A stretch of DNA of 53,257 bases. Origin: Nitrospirota bacterium (GTDB lineage Bacteria > Nitrospirota > Nitrospiria > Nitrospirales > Nitrospiraceae). The notes under the pieces were generated by a model. That model was not told where the DNA came from and did not search any database. It was given only the letters and a program-made list of their open reading frames with translations. Below are positions 1 to 9,390 of this stretch, piece by piece. The position numbers and the translations under genes were made by a program. Location: the NCBI GenBank assembly GCA_020027965.1, contig JAHRHE010000027.1, positions 1 to 53,257 of the forward strand. Reading direction: 5' to 3'. Within the stretch, counting starts at the first letter, position 1; each line of letters opens with the position of its first letter.

Positions 1-398
1 GCAAACAGCCTGTTCGCTTCAAGATCAAGCGGCGATCCATGACGGTCGAAGCCCTGGACCCGAACCATCGAGGGACGCGTCACCTTCCCGCGGAGCCCGT
101 CCACGCTGAGGCAGCCCTCCCAATTCTCAACCTGGTTGGGACCGTAATACACAATCCTGGGATTAATCAGCACCGTTTGAGGAAAGCCGTCCTCCCCACG
201 GCATTCCATCACAATCAGTTGCTGCGACCGTGACACCTGCGGCGCCGCCAGACCAATACCCTGGGCGTCGTTCATCGTCTCGAACATCTCGTCGATGAGG
301 CGCTGAAAAGCCCTGGTGTTGATTTCCTCAGAAGGCACCGGCTGAGCGATGGAGCGCAGCACCGGATTCCCCAATTTCGCGATCTTGAGCACAGCCAT
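1..398 (-). CDS. def: Peptide deformylase, 3' part cut by window edge
   Basis: Removes the formyl group from the N-terminal methionine of new proteins, in the cytoplasm, with a bound Fe/Ni/Zn ion. The first 132 codons are visible. Motif I GIGLAAPQ is at residues 47-54 and motif II EGCLSV at 94-99, whose Cys is a metal ligand. The HExxH motif III would lie beyond position 1, so activity cannot be judged. The start ATG (396-398) is preceded by purine-rich GGAGAAGGGAG. It is the last visible gene on the minus strand after the HEAT protein and has its own probable promoter (463-492). Identification is firm from two signature motifs. Confidence 0.95.
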   Translation of the reverse strand, partial: MAVLKIAKLGNPVLRSIAQPVPSEEINTRAFQRLIDEMFETMNDAQGIGLAAPQVSRSQQLIVMECRGEDGFPQTVLINPRIVYYGPNQVENWEGCLSVDGLRGKVTRPSMVRVQGFDRHGSPLDLEANRLF

Positions 399-462
399 CC
401 CTCTATCTCCCTTCTCCAGCCTGCAAGCACGCAATGCGTGCACTCACTGCAAAACTTAGGAC

Positions 463-492
463 TGTATACCATAGCCTCTCCCGCGCTCGCAA
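463..492 (-). promoter_or_regulatory. Probable sigma70 promoter of def
   Basis: On the minus strand TTGCGA (487-492) and TATACA (463-468) are separated by 18 bases, predicting a start near 456 and a leader of about 57 bases. That leader contains a perfect 15-base palindrome, GCACGCA-T-TGCGTGC (427-441), which may form a hairpin or bind a dimeric regulator. This is pattern reading only. Confidence 0.5.
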
Positions 493-571
493 GATTGGCC
501 AAGTTCCGGACTCAGCACGAATAATTTTCAATTGCGAATTGTTGCATGACAGTCCTCAGCCCTGCGACCCG

Positions 572-1366
572 TTACAATCCTTTCTTCTGACGGGAAGAGT
601 CCGGCAGCTCAAAGGTCTCCTGGCTTGCCTTCCACCAGTCGCTCCATTCCTGCGCCCACTCTGCGCGATCTTGTGGAGTTGAAGTCTCCCAGTCGTGCAT
701 CTCAGTCGTGTGTCGGGTGAGCAGCCACAGCGATTGAACGGCCGTGATCGCGACGAATCGTTCCTGATCATCACGAAGCACCTCGATCAGAAGCGGCACG
801 ACGGCCTTGTTCCGGACGTATCGAGCTTCAAACGCGGCCGCCTTTCTGATCGCGGGCTCGGGATCCTTGGTCATGGTCTCGATGGCCAGCGCGCCCCGTG
901 ATGCGTCAAGACGCACGGCAGCTCGCAGAGCGTGCTCGCGGATTCGCGGCATTTCCGCCGGCTCTCTGGCGGTTTCGATCAACGCCGGTACTGCGCTCTG
1001 ATCCTTGATGATCAACATGGCCTCGATGGCATTGTACCGGATTCGCGGACCGGGCATCTTCAGGGCCTTGACCAACACCGGAACCGCCGGAGGGCCGAGA
1101 TGCACAAACTCGCCGATCGCCCAGAGCTCCTGTTTCCCCTCCAGCAGCGGGAGCAACGCCTCGGCCCTCCGAAGCTCTTCCGGGGTGAGAGGAGTGGTGT
1201 TGGGAGGCACCGAGGTATCAGGCGCCGGCTGCGGTTTCGGAGGGGCCTCATAGGGCATCTGCACGGACAGCGCATCATTCCATGATGCGAGCGCGACATG
1301 CTCCGCGAGTGGAGTCGCGAACGCGCCGACCCCGAGGAGCCAGCCACTCAACAAGATTCGAATCAT
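572..1366 (-). CDS. Secreted HEAT-repeat protein
   Basis: 264 residues. The N-terminus (MIRILLSGWLLGVGAFATPLAEHVALA) looks like a signal peptide, so a periplasmic location is likely. From about residue 65 onward it is a series of helical pairs of HEAT/PBS-lyase type (for example GPPAVPVLVKAL, QSAVPALIETA, KAVVPLLIEVL), a protein-binding scaffold with no catalytic motif. The C-terminal end is rich in Trp and acidic residues (AEWAQEWSDWWKA). The start at 1366 is chosen because GGAGG lies 9 bases upstream; a longer reading to 1435 would hide the signal peptide. It sits between the efflux operon and def. Partner unknown. Confidence 0.75.
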   Translation of the reverse strand: MIRILLSGWLLGVGAFATPLAEHVALASWNDALSVQMPYEAPPKPQPAPDTSVPPNTTPLTPEELRRAEALLPLLEGKQELWAIGEFVHLGPPAVPVLVKALKMPGPRIRYNAIEAMLIIKDQSAVPALIETAREPAEMPRIREHALRAAVRLDASRGALAIETMTKDPEPAIRKAAAFEARYVRNKAVVPLLIEVLRDDQERFVAITAVQSLWLLTRHTTEMHDWETSTPQDRAEWAQEWSDWWKASQETFELPDSSRQKKGL

Positions 1367-1866
1367 ACTGCCCGCCCTCCGGAACGATGCCACCCGCCTA
1401 GCCAGAACTTTGCCTTTCTGTCTGACGGAAGACATCCCTGAATCTTCACCCGAATCGCCTCTTGCGCCATCCTACTGGTGGGCCGACGACAATGCAACCG
1501 CCTTGGCGACCAGGCACCGAGGACGCGCGGACCTGCTGCAGATCTCCACAGCTGTCGCCTCCAGACTCGCCCGCCCCATTGTCCACCGCCGCCCTCTTTC
1601 TCTTGTCCCCTCACCCTCCCCTGTCTCCTCGTCGCGGCCGGGCGCGGAAGCGGCTGGACGGGATGGGTCCTGAGCGCACGCGACCTGGCGTCGAATGCAG
1701 TTCCACTGGGAACCCTGCTGCCGGGCGCCGTTCCGCCTAATCCGATAAGGCGCCCGGCGATAACCACGGACATCAGAGACCTAGGGACACCATCGCATCA
1801 GGGCGCGAGCGAAGGACCCGCCCGTCGTCAGCCGCACACACCATCAAATACCGCGTCACCTGCTCC
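1367..1866. other. 500-base gap without a convincing gene
   Basis: Open frames here have arginine/proline-rich, low-quality translations and no ribosome-binding site, so I call no gene. The one clear structure is the 10-bp inverted repeat at 1720-1758. The gap separates the 3' end of the efflux operon from the HEAT gene. Confidence 0.6.
1720..1758. repeat. Perfect 10-bp inverted repeat downstream of the efflux operon
   Basis: GCCGGGCGCC (1720-1729) and GGCGCCCGGC (1749-1758) are perfect complements around a 19-base loop. The stem is very GC-rich and lies about 110 bases past the stop of the last RND gene. No T-run follows on either strand, so it is not a canonical intrinsic terminator. It could protect the 3' end of the operon mRNA. 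Confidence 0.6.
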
Positions 1867-4800
1867 TCACTCAGCTCCGCCGCTCGCCCCGTTGTCCACC
1901 TCCTCACCGGCTCGCCCCCGATGCACGATCTGGTAGAGGACCGGCAGCACGATCAGAATAAGCACCGCCGAGGTAAGCATCCCGCCTACTACCACACGAG
2001 CAAGCGGCTGTTGAGCTTGGGAACCGATTCCGGTCGCGACGGCTGCCGGGAGAAGCCCAATAGCTGCAGCCAGGGTGGCCATGAGGATCGGCCTCAGTTG
2101 GACATCCGCGCCTTTCAGGATCGATTCGGATAAGGGCAGTCCTTCCGTCCGGTATTCGCGAAGACGCGACACGAGGAGGACCCCTCCCAGGATGGCGACC
2201 CCGAGGGTTGAGATCACGCCCACGGCTGCCGAGATGCTGAATGGGGTACCGGTTGCGACCAGCGAGAAGACGCCGCCGATCAGGGCGAAAGGGATCGTGA
2301 CCAACACCAGGACCGCGTCCAGAACCGACTGAAACGCAATGTACAAGAGAAACAGAATAAGTACGAGCGCAAGCGGTACGATGATGGCGAGACGCTTCTG
2401 CTCGTCCTTCAACTGATCATACTCTCCGGCCCATTCGGTCCGATAGCGTTCCGGAAGCTCCACCACTTCGGAGAGCCGCGCCTGGGCCTCCTGAACGGTA
2501 CTCTCAAGGTCACGCCCCCGAACGCTGAACTTGATCGGGATGTAGCGTTCATTGTTCTCCCGGTAAATGATAAAGGCGCCGGTTTGCATGGAAATAGAAG
2601 CCAGTTGCTTCAGCGGAATACGGGCTCCATCCGGGGTGTTCACCAGGACGTTCCCGATCGCGTCAAGATCCTGCCGGTACTCCGGCAGAAACCGAGTCAC
2701 TAACTCGAACCACCGCTCGCCTTCGAACACATGGGTGAGCACCTTTCCGCCGATGGCCGCTTGGATGACCGCGTTGACGTCTGAGACCAGCAACCCATAC
2801 CGCGCGCACGCCTGCCGATCCACCTGGATCATGAGGTTCGGCTGGCCCAGAAGGCGCAGCACTCCGAGATCCTTGATACCCCTGACCTGGTTCATCACCT
2901 TTTCGATCTTGGCAGCAGTGGATTCCAAGACCTTCAGATCCGGGCCGAACAGCTTGATCGAGTTCTCACCCTTGACGCCCGACATCGCCTCTTGGACATT
3001 ATCCTGAATCATTTGTGAAAAATTGAAGGTCATGCCGGGGATCCTCGCCAGGACCTTCTCGATCTCCTCAATCAGCTTTTCTTTTGACGTCACCTCCCGT
3101 CTCCATTCCTTGGCCTGCTTCAGATTCACCAGGAATTCAGCATTAAAAAAACTTGTCGGATCAGTGCCGTCATCGGGCCGGCCAAGTTGCGAAACCGCAT
3201 TGCTCACCTCAGGAAACGTCCGAAAGATACCCCGGATTTCAGTGGCCAGGCCAGCGGCTTGCTCGAAGGAGATATCCACCGGCATCGTCGCCCGGACCCA
3301 GAGATTGCCTTCCTCCAGGGCCGGCATGAATTCTCCTCCCATGAACTGGAGCGCGATCACCGCCAGCAGCAGCAGGGCAAGCGCAGTGCCGACCACGATC
3401 ACCTGATGTCTCAGGGCCCAGTCAAGAAGTGACAGGTATACCCGGCGGATTACCCGGACGACAACCGTCTCCTCTTCCCGAATCGGTCCTGTTAGGAGGA
3501 GCGAACATAACAGTGGCGCTAAGGTAAAGGCCATCATGAGCGCTCCCAACAAGGCGAATCCGTAGGTGATCGACATCGGCGCGAAGATTTTGCCCGGCAC
3601 ACCGGTCATGGTGAAGAGCGGGATGAAAGCCACTACAATGATGGCCGTGGAGAAAAAGATCGGGCGACCGACCTGCCTCGCCGCTCGCATAATTTGTTGA
3701 GGCGGCGTCAATCCCGTCCCTACGTGATGACTGAGATGATAGAAGACACTTTCTACCATGATCAGCGTCGCATCCACGATGATGCCGAAATCGATCGCTC
3801 CGAGGGAGATAAGGTTCGCCGATTGGCGGAACATGACCATCATGGCGAAGGTGAACAGGAGCGAGAACGGGATGGTCAGCGCGACGATCAAAGCAGCCCT
3901 GAGGTGCCCCAGAAAGATGAACAAAATCACAAACACCAACCCAATGCCGCTCAGTACAATGTCCGTCACCGTCTCGATGGTGGTATGGATCAGTACGGTC
4001 CGGTCGTAAAAGGTCTTCACCTGGACCCCCTTCGGGAGCTTCCAGGTGTTGAGCTCTTCGACCTTGTTCTTGACCCGCTCGAGCACCGGGAGCGCCTTAT
4101 AGCCCCGCTGAAGCAGGACCACGCCCTCCACCACATCATCCCGGTCGTCGATACCCACCTTGCCCAGCCGGATTCTATGGCCCACGCTGACATTCCCGAG
4201 GTTCTTGATGAACACCGGCGTCCCGTTCTTCTGAACGACCATCACTTTCTCGATATCGCTCAGACTGTCGATCAATCCGAGCCCCCGGACATTGAAGTTC
4301 TGTGCACCGACGGTGAGGTAATTCCCTCCCACGTTCGCGTTGCTGTTTGCGAGCGCCGTCATTACCTGAGGTAAGCTGACTCCATAGCCGATCAAGGCCC
4401 CTGGATTGAGATCCACGTGGTATTGCTTGGTGGTGCCGCCGAACGCGACGACATCCACCACCCCCGGCACCCGCTTAAACTCGCGCTGTAGCTTCCAGTC
4501 CTGGAGCGTTTTCAGGTCCGTCAGCGAGGTGCCCTCCCCGACCAGCTCGTACCGGTAGATCTCGGCAATGGCCCACCAGGGTGACAGGGTCGGCTGAATG
4601 GTTTCCGGCAAGGTCATCATCGCCAGCCGGTTCAGGACCTCCTGCCGGTCTCTGAAATAGTTGGTTCCGAAGTTGAAATAGAATTTGATGTCGCTCAATC
4701 CGAAAATGGACAGCGACCGCATATCCTTGAGCCCGGGCATACCCGTGAGCGCGGTCTCGATGGGGATCGTCACCTGCCGTTCGATTTCTTCGGCTGACCA

Positions 4801-4965
4801 CCCCGGAAACTGGGTGATCACCTCAACCATGGGAGGAGACGGATCCGGATAGGCGACAATGTCGAGGACGTGGAAGGCGTACAGCCCTCCGAAGAGAAGC
4901 ACGAGGCCCAGGGCGCAGACGAGGACCTTCTGCACCAGGGCAAATTCGATCATACGCATAATCAT
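1867..4965 (-). CDS. RND efflux pump, heavy-metal (CusA/CzcA) type, second copy
   Basis: 1032-residue inner-membrane proton-driven pump, usual length for the HME-RND family. TM1 is at about residues 10-30, followed by the first periplasmic porter/docking loop (YPDPSPPMVEVITQFPGWSAEEIERQ). TM4 carries GAIDFGIIVD, where the Asp is the expected proton-relay residue of this family. The second periplasmic loop begins GGEFMPALEEGNLWVRATMP. It is very similar along its whole length to the next pump upstream (5049-8141), 83 bases away, so the pair is a tandem duplication. Substrate is not readable; a divalent metal such as Zn, Co, Ni or Cu is inferred from the family. Last gene of the operon. Confidence 0.92.
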   Translation of the reverse strand: MIMRMIEFALVQKVLVCALGLVLLFGGLYAFHVLDIVAYPDPSPPMVEVITQFPGWSAEEIERQVTIPIETALTGMPGLKDMRSLSIFGLSDIKFYFNFGTNYFRDRQEVLNRLAMMTLPETIQPTLSPWWAIAEIYRYELVGEGTSLTDLKTLQDWKLQREFKRVPGVVDVVAFGGTTKQYHVDLNPGALIGYGVSLPQVMTALANSNANVGGNYLTVGAQNFNVRGLGLIDSLSDIEKVMVVQKNGTPVFIKNLGNVSVGHRIRLGKVGIDDRDDVVEGVVLLQRGYKALPVLERVKNKVEELNTWKLPKGVQVKTFYDRTVLIHTTIETVTDIVLSGIGLVFVILFIFLGHLRAALIVALTIPFSLLFTFAMMVMFRQSANLISLGAIDFGIIVDATLIMVESVFYHLSHHVGTGLTPPQQIMRAARQVGRPIFFSTAIIVVAFIPLFTMTGVPGKIFAPMSITYGFALLGALMMAFTLAPLLCSLLLTGPIREEETVVVRVIRRVYLSLLDWALRHQVIVVGTALALLLLAVIALQFMGGEFMPALEEGNLWVRATMPVDISFEQAAGLATEIRGIFRTFPEVSNAVSQLGRPDDGTDPTSFFNAEFLVNLKQAKEWRREVTSKEKLIEEIEKVLARIPGMTFNFSQMIQDNVQEAMSGVKGENSIKLFGPDLKVLESTAAKIEKVMNQVRGIKDLGVLRLLGQPNLMIQVDRQACARYGLLVSDVNAVIQAAIGGKVLTHVFEGERWFELVTRFLPEYRQDLDAIGNVLVNTPDGARIPLKQLASISMQTGAFIIYRENNERYIPIKFSVRGRDLESTVQEAQARLSEVVELPERYRTEWAGEYDQLKDEQKRLAIIVPLALVLILFLLYIAFQSVLDAVLVLVTIPFALIGGVFSLVATGTPFSISAAVGVISTLGVAILGGVLLVSRLREYRTEGLPLSESILKGADVQLRPILMATLAAAIGLLPAAVATGIGSQAQQPLARVVVGGMLTSAVLILIVLPVLYQIVHRGRAGEEVDNGASGGAE

Positions 4966-5048
4966 GGCACGATGTGATCACCCGGGTTCATTGCTGAGGA
5001 GACCCCTCCCTGACGCTGGCCACCGGGGCGCCTTCGCCCGTTGACAAG

Positions 5049-8000
5049 CTAGGCAGGGTCATTCTGGCGCTCGCCTGATGAACCGCTCCGCCTGCCATGC
5101 ACGAGAGAGAAGAGAACCGGAAGCACGAGCAAGATGAGGACCGCCGAGGTGAGCATGCCTCCGACTACCACGCGGGCCAGCGGCTGCTGCGCCTGCGCAC
5201 CGATGCCCGTGGCCACCGCCGCCGGCAACAGGCCGATTGCGGCGGCCAACGTGGTCATCAGCACCGGCCTCATCCGCGCGTCCGCCCCTTTCACAATCGC
5301 CGTCTCCACATCAAGGCCCTCCAGCATGAGATCTCTGATCCTGACCATCAGGATGAGTGCTCCCTGAACTGCTACACCGAAGAGCGAGATAAACCCTACC
5401 GCCGCCGAAATGCTGAACTCGGTCCCTGTGAGGAGCAGGGAAAATACACCGCCGATCAAGGCAAATGGAACCGCCATGAGCACGAGTCCCGCATCCCCGA
5501 AGGAGCCTACGGCCAGGTAGACCAGAAAGAGAATGATGACGAGGCTGGCCGGGACGATGGTGGCGAGCCGCTGCTTCTCCTCCTGGAGCTGATCGTACTC
5601 ACCATGCCATTCCAGCCGATAGCGCTCCGGCAGGGAGACCTGTTCCCGGAGACGAGCCTGCGCCTCCCTCACCGTACTCTCCAGGTCCCGGCCACGAACG
5701 CTGAACTTGATCGGAATGTACCGTTCGTTGTTTTCCCGATAAATAATGAACGCGCCCGTCTGTGTCGATATGGTGGTCAACTGCTTGAGCGGAATTCGCG
5801 CGCCGTCCGGCGTACTCACCAGGATGTTCGCGATCGTCTCCATGTCTTTTCGAAACTCCGGCAGAAACCGGACGACCAGATCGAACCAGCGCTCGCCCTC
5901 AAATACTCGGGTGAGAGCCTGCCCCCCGACCGCTGCCTGAACCGCCGCGTTGACGTCGGAAACCAGGAGTCCGTACCTTGCGCAGGCCTCCCGATCGACC
6001 TGGATCAGCAGGTTGGGTTGCCCCAGCAGACGGAAAATCCCCAGGTCCTTGACACCACGGATCTGTTTCATGACCCGTTCAATTTCCACGGCCTTCGCTT
6101 CCAAGACCTTGAGATCCGTGCCATACAGCTTGATCGAGTTCTCCCCCTTCACCCCGGACATCGCTTCTTGCACATTGTCTTGGATGACTTGAGAAAAGTT
6201 GAACGTCAAACCGGGAATTTTCGCCAGATCCTTCTCGATCTCCTCGATCAGCTTGTCTTTCGAGGTAATCTCGCGACGCCATTCCTTTACAGGCTTCAAA
6301 TTGACCAGGAACTCGGCATTGAAGAAGCTGGTCGGATCTGTGCCATCATCCGGCCGACCAAGCTGAGACACCGCGCCGGTCACCTCCTGAAATCCCAGAA
6401 AGATGCCGCGAATCTCCGTCGACAACCGGCTCGCCTGCTCGAACGAGATGTCCACCGGCATCGTCGCCCGAACCCAGAGATTGCCCTCCTCCAAGGCCGG
6501 CATGAACTCACCGCCCAGGAACGGCACCGCCACCAGCGCCAAGAGGAACAGCCCGGCCGCCATAGCCACCACGCGAGTCCTGTGTCCAAGGGCCCACTGC
6601 AGAAACCAGAGATAGCGGCGGCGGATGCCGCGCACGAATGGCGTTTCCTCCTCGCGGATGGGACCCATCAGGAGCAACATGCACAAAGACGGCGCCAGGG
6701 TAAACGCCATGATGAGCGCGCCGATCAGCGCCAGGCCGTATGTGAGCGACATCGGCGCAAAGATTTTTCCCGGTACGCCGGTCATCGTGAACAGAGGGAT
6801 AAACGCCACCAGGATAATGGTGGTGGCGAAGAAAATCGGCCGTCCGACCTCGCGCGCGGCTCGAACGATGTGCATCGGTACCGTCAGACCGTGGCCGGCA
6901 CGCTGCGTGATGTGGTAGAAGATGCTTTCCACCATGATCAGGGTTGAATCGACGATGATGCCGAAATCAATCGCGCCCAGGGAGATCAGATTGGCCGACT
7001 CTCCCAGAAAGACCATCATGCTGAAGGTGAACAGTAGTGCCATCGGCACCGTCAGCGCGACGATCACCGCGGTTCGGACATGGCCGAGAAAGCCGTACAG
7101 AACCAGGAAGACGAGCAGAATCCCGCTGATCAAGATGTTCACCACCGTCTCGATGGTGGTATGGATCAACACGGTGCGATCGTAAAAAGTCTTCACCTGG
7201 ACACCTTTCGGAAGCTTCCAGGTGTTGAGGTCCTCGACCCTTTTCTTGACCCGCTCGAGCACCGGCAGTGCCTGGTATCCGCGCTGGAGTAGGACTACGC
7301 CCTCCACCACATCGTCCCGCTCGTCGATGCCCACCTTACCGAGGCGTACCCGATAGCCCACGTTGACCTTGCCCAGATTCCTGACAAATATCGGCGTGCC
7401 GTTCTTCTCGGCGACCATCACGTTCTCAATGTCATCGAGACTGTTGATCAATCCCAGCCCGCGGACATTGAAGTTCTGCGCACCGACGGTAAGGTAATTA
7501 CCCCCTACGTTGGCGTTGCTGTTGGCCAGGGCCGTCATCACCTGGGGCAAGCTCACGCCATAACTGATCAACGCCCCAGGATCCAGGTCGACGTGATACT
7601 GCTTGGTCGTCCCGCCGAACGCGGTCACGTCAATCACGCCTGGCACGCGTCTGAACTCCCGTTGCAGCCTCCAGTCCTGGAGTGTCTTGAGATCGGTCAG
7701 CGACACGCTGTCCCCGACCAACTCGTATCGGTAGATCTCGGCGATCGCCCACCACGGGGAGAGGGCCGGTTCGATCGCAGCCGGTAAACTCAACAACGCC
7801 AGGCGGTTCAGCACCTCCTGACGATCCACAAAATAGTTGGTGTCGAAGTCGAAATAGAACTTAATGTCGCTCAGTCCGAAAATGGACAAAGAGCGGATAT
7901 CGTTGAGCCCCGGCATGCCGAGAAGAGTGGTTTCGATGGGGATCGTGATTTGCCGTTCGATTTCCTCGGCTGACCACCCCGGATATTGGGTGATCACCTC

Positions 8001-8141
8001 AACCATCGGAGGGGAAGGATCGGGATAGGCGACCACGTCGAGGATGTGAAATGCGTAGAGGCCGCCGAAGAGCAGGATCAGGCCGAAAATGCAGACAAAG
8101 ATACGCTGGACAAGGGCGAACTCAACCAGCCGGGTGATCAT
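5049..8141 (-). CDS. RND efflux pump, heavy-metal (CusA/CzcA) type, first copy
   Basis: 1030 residues with the same architecture as its downstream paralogue: N-terminal TM helix, porter loop, TM2-6 block containing GAIDFGIIVD, a second large periplasmic loop starting GGEFMPALEEGNLW, and a C-terminal TM block with ALIGGVFSLLLTGTEFSISAAVGF. It follows the adaptor gene by 52 bases in the same operon. Differences from the paralogue are spread through the porter region and the C-terminal TM block (for example GVAVQGALILMV against GVAILGGVLLVS), while the first loop is nearly unchanged. The two could form mixed trimers or separate pumps sharing one adaptor and channel. Confidence 0.92.
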   Translation of the reverse strand: MITRLVEFALVQRIFVCIFGLILLFGGLYAFHILDVVAYPDPSPPMVEVITQYPGWSAEEIERQITIPIETTLLGMPGLNDIRSLSIFGLSDIKFYFDFDTNYFVDRQEVLNRLALLSLPAAIEPALSPWWAIAEIYRYELVGDSVSLTDLKTLQDWRLQREFRRVPGVIDVTAFGGTTKQYHVDLDPGALISYGVSLPQVMTALANSNANVGGNYLTVGAQNFNVRGLGLINSLDDIENVMVAEKNGTPIFVRNLGKVNVGYRVRLGKVGIDERDDVVEGVVLLQRGYQALPVLERVKKRVEDLNTWKLPKGVQVKTFYDRTVLIHTTIETVVNILISGILLVFLVLYGFLGHVRTAVIVALTVPMALLFTFSMMVFLGESANLISLGAIDFGIIVDSTLIMVESIFYHITQRAGHGLTVPMHIVRAAREVGRPIFFATTIILVAFIPLFTMTGVPGKIFAPMSLTYGLALIGALIMAFTLAPSLCMLLLMGPIREEETPFVRGIRRRYLWFLQWALGHRTRVVAMAAGLFLLALVAVPFLGGEFMPALEEGNLWVRATMPVDISFEQASRLSTEIRGIFLGFQEVTGAVSQLGRPDDGTDPTSFFNAEFLVNLKPVKEWRREITSKDKLIEEIEKDLAKIPGLTFNFSQVIQDNVQEAMSGVKGENSIKLYGTDLKVLEAKAVEIERVMKQIRGVKDLGIFRLLGQPNLLIQVDREACARYGLLVSDVNAAVQAAVGGQALTRVFEGERWFDLVVRFLPEFRKDMETIANILVSTPDGARIPLKQLTTISTQTGAFIIYRENNERYIPIKFSVRGRDLESTVREAQARLREQVSLPERYRLEWHGEYDQLQEEKQRLATIVPASLVIILFLVYLAVGSFGDAGLVLMAVPFALIGGVFSLLLTGTEFSISAAVGFISLFGVAVQGALILMVRIRDLMLEGLDVETAIVKGADARMRPVLMTTLAAAIGLLPAAVATGIGAQAQQPLARVVVGGMLTSAVLILLVLPVLFSLVHGRRSGSSGERQNDPA

Positions 8142-8193
8142 CGTGTCGCAACGTGACCGTCACGGTCGGTCACATGCATGGTACAAATAAGTC

Positions 8194-9390
8194 TCATCCT
8201 TTGGCTTCCTGGCCTTTGATCAACACCGCTCCTTTCGTCACGATTCGCTCTCCCGGCCGAAGCCCTTCGAGAATCCGCACCTCATCCGCCGCGGCCGGAG
8301 CAGCCTTGACTTCTCGCTTTATGTATTGGCCCTCCGCTGCCACGACGTAGATGAATTGCTTGCCGTCGATCTCCAGCACCGCCTCCTTGGGCACGGACAA
8401 GAATTGCGTACCCTCGCCCACCTGGATGTTCAATCGGGCGAACATTTCTGGCTTCAACTTATGAGCCTCGTTGGTGACCCACGCCCGGACCTTGATCGTC
8501 CGGGTATTGGGATCCACCACGTCCCCGACCATCGCGATGGCGGCCGGGAATTTCACTCCGGGATAGGCCTCGACCGTCACCGTCGCCACCTGAGCGACTT
8601 TGACGAGGTCCAGATCCCGCTCATACACATCGGCCACGACCTGCAACGTATCCAGATCCGCCACCGTGAAGAGCACCTGGGAGGGATCCCCTCCCACCGA
8701 TTGGCCTGGCGTCACGGTCCGCTCTACTACAGTCCCGGCTAGGGGGCTCTTTAATTCGAACCGCGCCGTGATCTTCTGATCGGCCAGCGGCTTCTCCAGT
8801 TCTTCCGCCGGCACTCTGAGCGAAAGCAAGCGCTCTTTAGCCCGGCGGAACTCCGCCCGGGCTTTGATCGCATCGTTCTCGGCGTGTTTGAGATCCTTCA
8901 TAGCGAGGGCCCTGTTCTCAAAAAGATCCTTCGCCAGCTCATAGGCACGCTGGGCGTACTCCAGTTCGGACGCTTCTTTCACAAATTCGGAATAGGCCGA
9001 ACTGATATCCGGGCTATCAATCACCAGGAGCACACTTCCTTGCTTCACACGGTCGCCGAGATGCGCCCGGACTTCCACGACTCGCCCCTGCAACGGGGAG
9101 GAAATTCTGGAGTACCGGTCTTCTCCATAGGCGACCTTCCCCGCCAGCGTGAGCAACGGCTTCCCCGGACTGTACGCCACGACGGCGGTCTCGATACGAC
9201 TCTGGATCTCGACCGGCACGTTGGACGGCGGAGGGGTTGCGGCGTTGGAGGCCGTGGGCTCTTCTGGACGTCCACAGGCAGATAGGAGAGACAAGGCTGA
9301 GGTTAAGATCAAGGTTAAGGTCAAGGTCAAGCCCAGACCATTTCGGATCTCGTGTTTCACCTTAGCCTCAGCCTGAACCTGAACCTTCAT
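8194..9390 (-). CDS. RND efflux periplasmic adaptor lipoprotein (CusB/CzcB-like)
   Basis: 398-residue membrane-fusion protein that would bridge the RND pump and the outer-membrane channel. A lipobox (SLLSAC, Cys at about residue 39) indicates lipid anchoring. It is followed by a biotinyl-lipoyl-like half (RISSPLQGRVVEVRAHLGDRVKQGSVLLVIDSPD), an alpha-helical hairpin (SEFVKEASELEYAQRAYELAKDLFENRALAMKDLKHAENDAIKARAEF), the second lipoyl half (KSPLAGTVVERTVTPGQSV) and beta-barrel and membrane-proximal domains. Start ATG 9388-9390 overlaps the channel gene stop (ATGA), indicating translational coupling. Oddity: the first 35 or so codons, including the hydrophobic LTLTLTLIL core, are written by a 6-base tandem repeat palindrome. 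Confidence 0.92.
   Translation of the reverse strand: MKVQVQAEAKVKHEIRNGLGLTLTLTLILTSALSLLSACGRPEEPTASNAATPPPSNVPVEIQSRIETAVVAYSPGKPLLTLAGKVAYGEDRYSRISSPLQGRVVEVRAHLGDRVKQGSVLLVIDSPDISSAYSEFVKEASELEYAQRAYELAKDLFENRALAMKDLKHAENDAIKARAEFRRAKERLLSLRVPAEELEKPLADQKITARFELKSPLAGTVVERTVTPGQSVGGDPSQVLFTVADLDTLQVVADVYERDLDLVKVAQVATVTVEAYPGVKFPAAIAMVGDVVDPNTRTIKVRAWVTNEAHKLKPEMFARLNIQVGEGTQFLSVPKEAVLEIDGKQFIYVVAAEGQYIKREVKAAPAAADEVRILEGLRPGERIVTKGAVLIKGQEAKG
9293..9387. repeat. Low-complexity palindrome (unit AAGGTT/AAGGTC/AGGCTG) inside the adaptor gene 5' end
   Basis: Left arm 9293-9331 is built of AAGGTT, AAGGTC and AGGCTGAGG units. Right arm 9361-9387 is its approximate reverse complement (CTTAGCCTCAGCCTGAACC...). 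The loop is about 29 bases. The palindrome lies wholly within the translated start of the adaptor gene, just past the 4-base overlap with the channel gene. The same unit family recurs at 27841-27891 and 50546-50615. Confidence 0.8.

Noticed and set aside
1363-1773. Minus-strand frame of 136 codons downstream of the efflux operon
   Set aside because: Arg/Gly/Trp-rich translation that overlaps the HEAT gene start; no ribosome site.
5097-6947. 616-codon open frame on the plus strand opposite the first RND pump
   Set aside because: His/Arg/Gln-rich translation with no domain, fully antisense to a conserved pump; explained by high GC at third positions.
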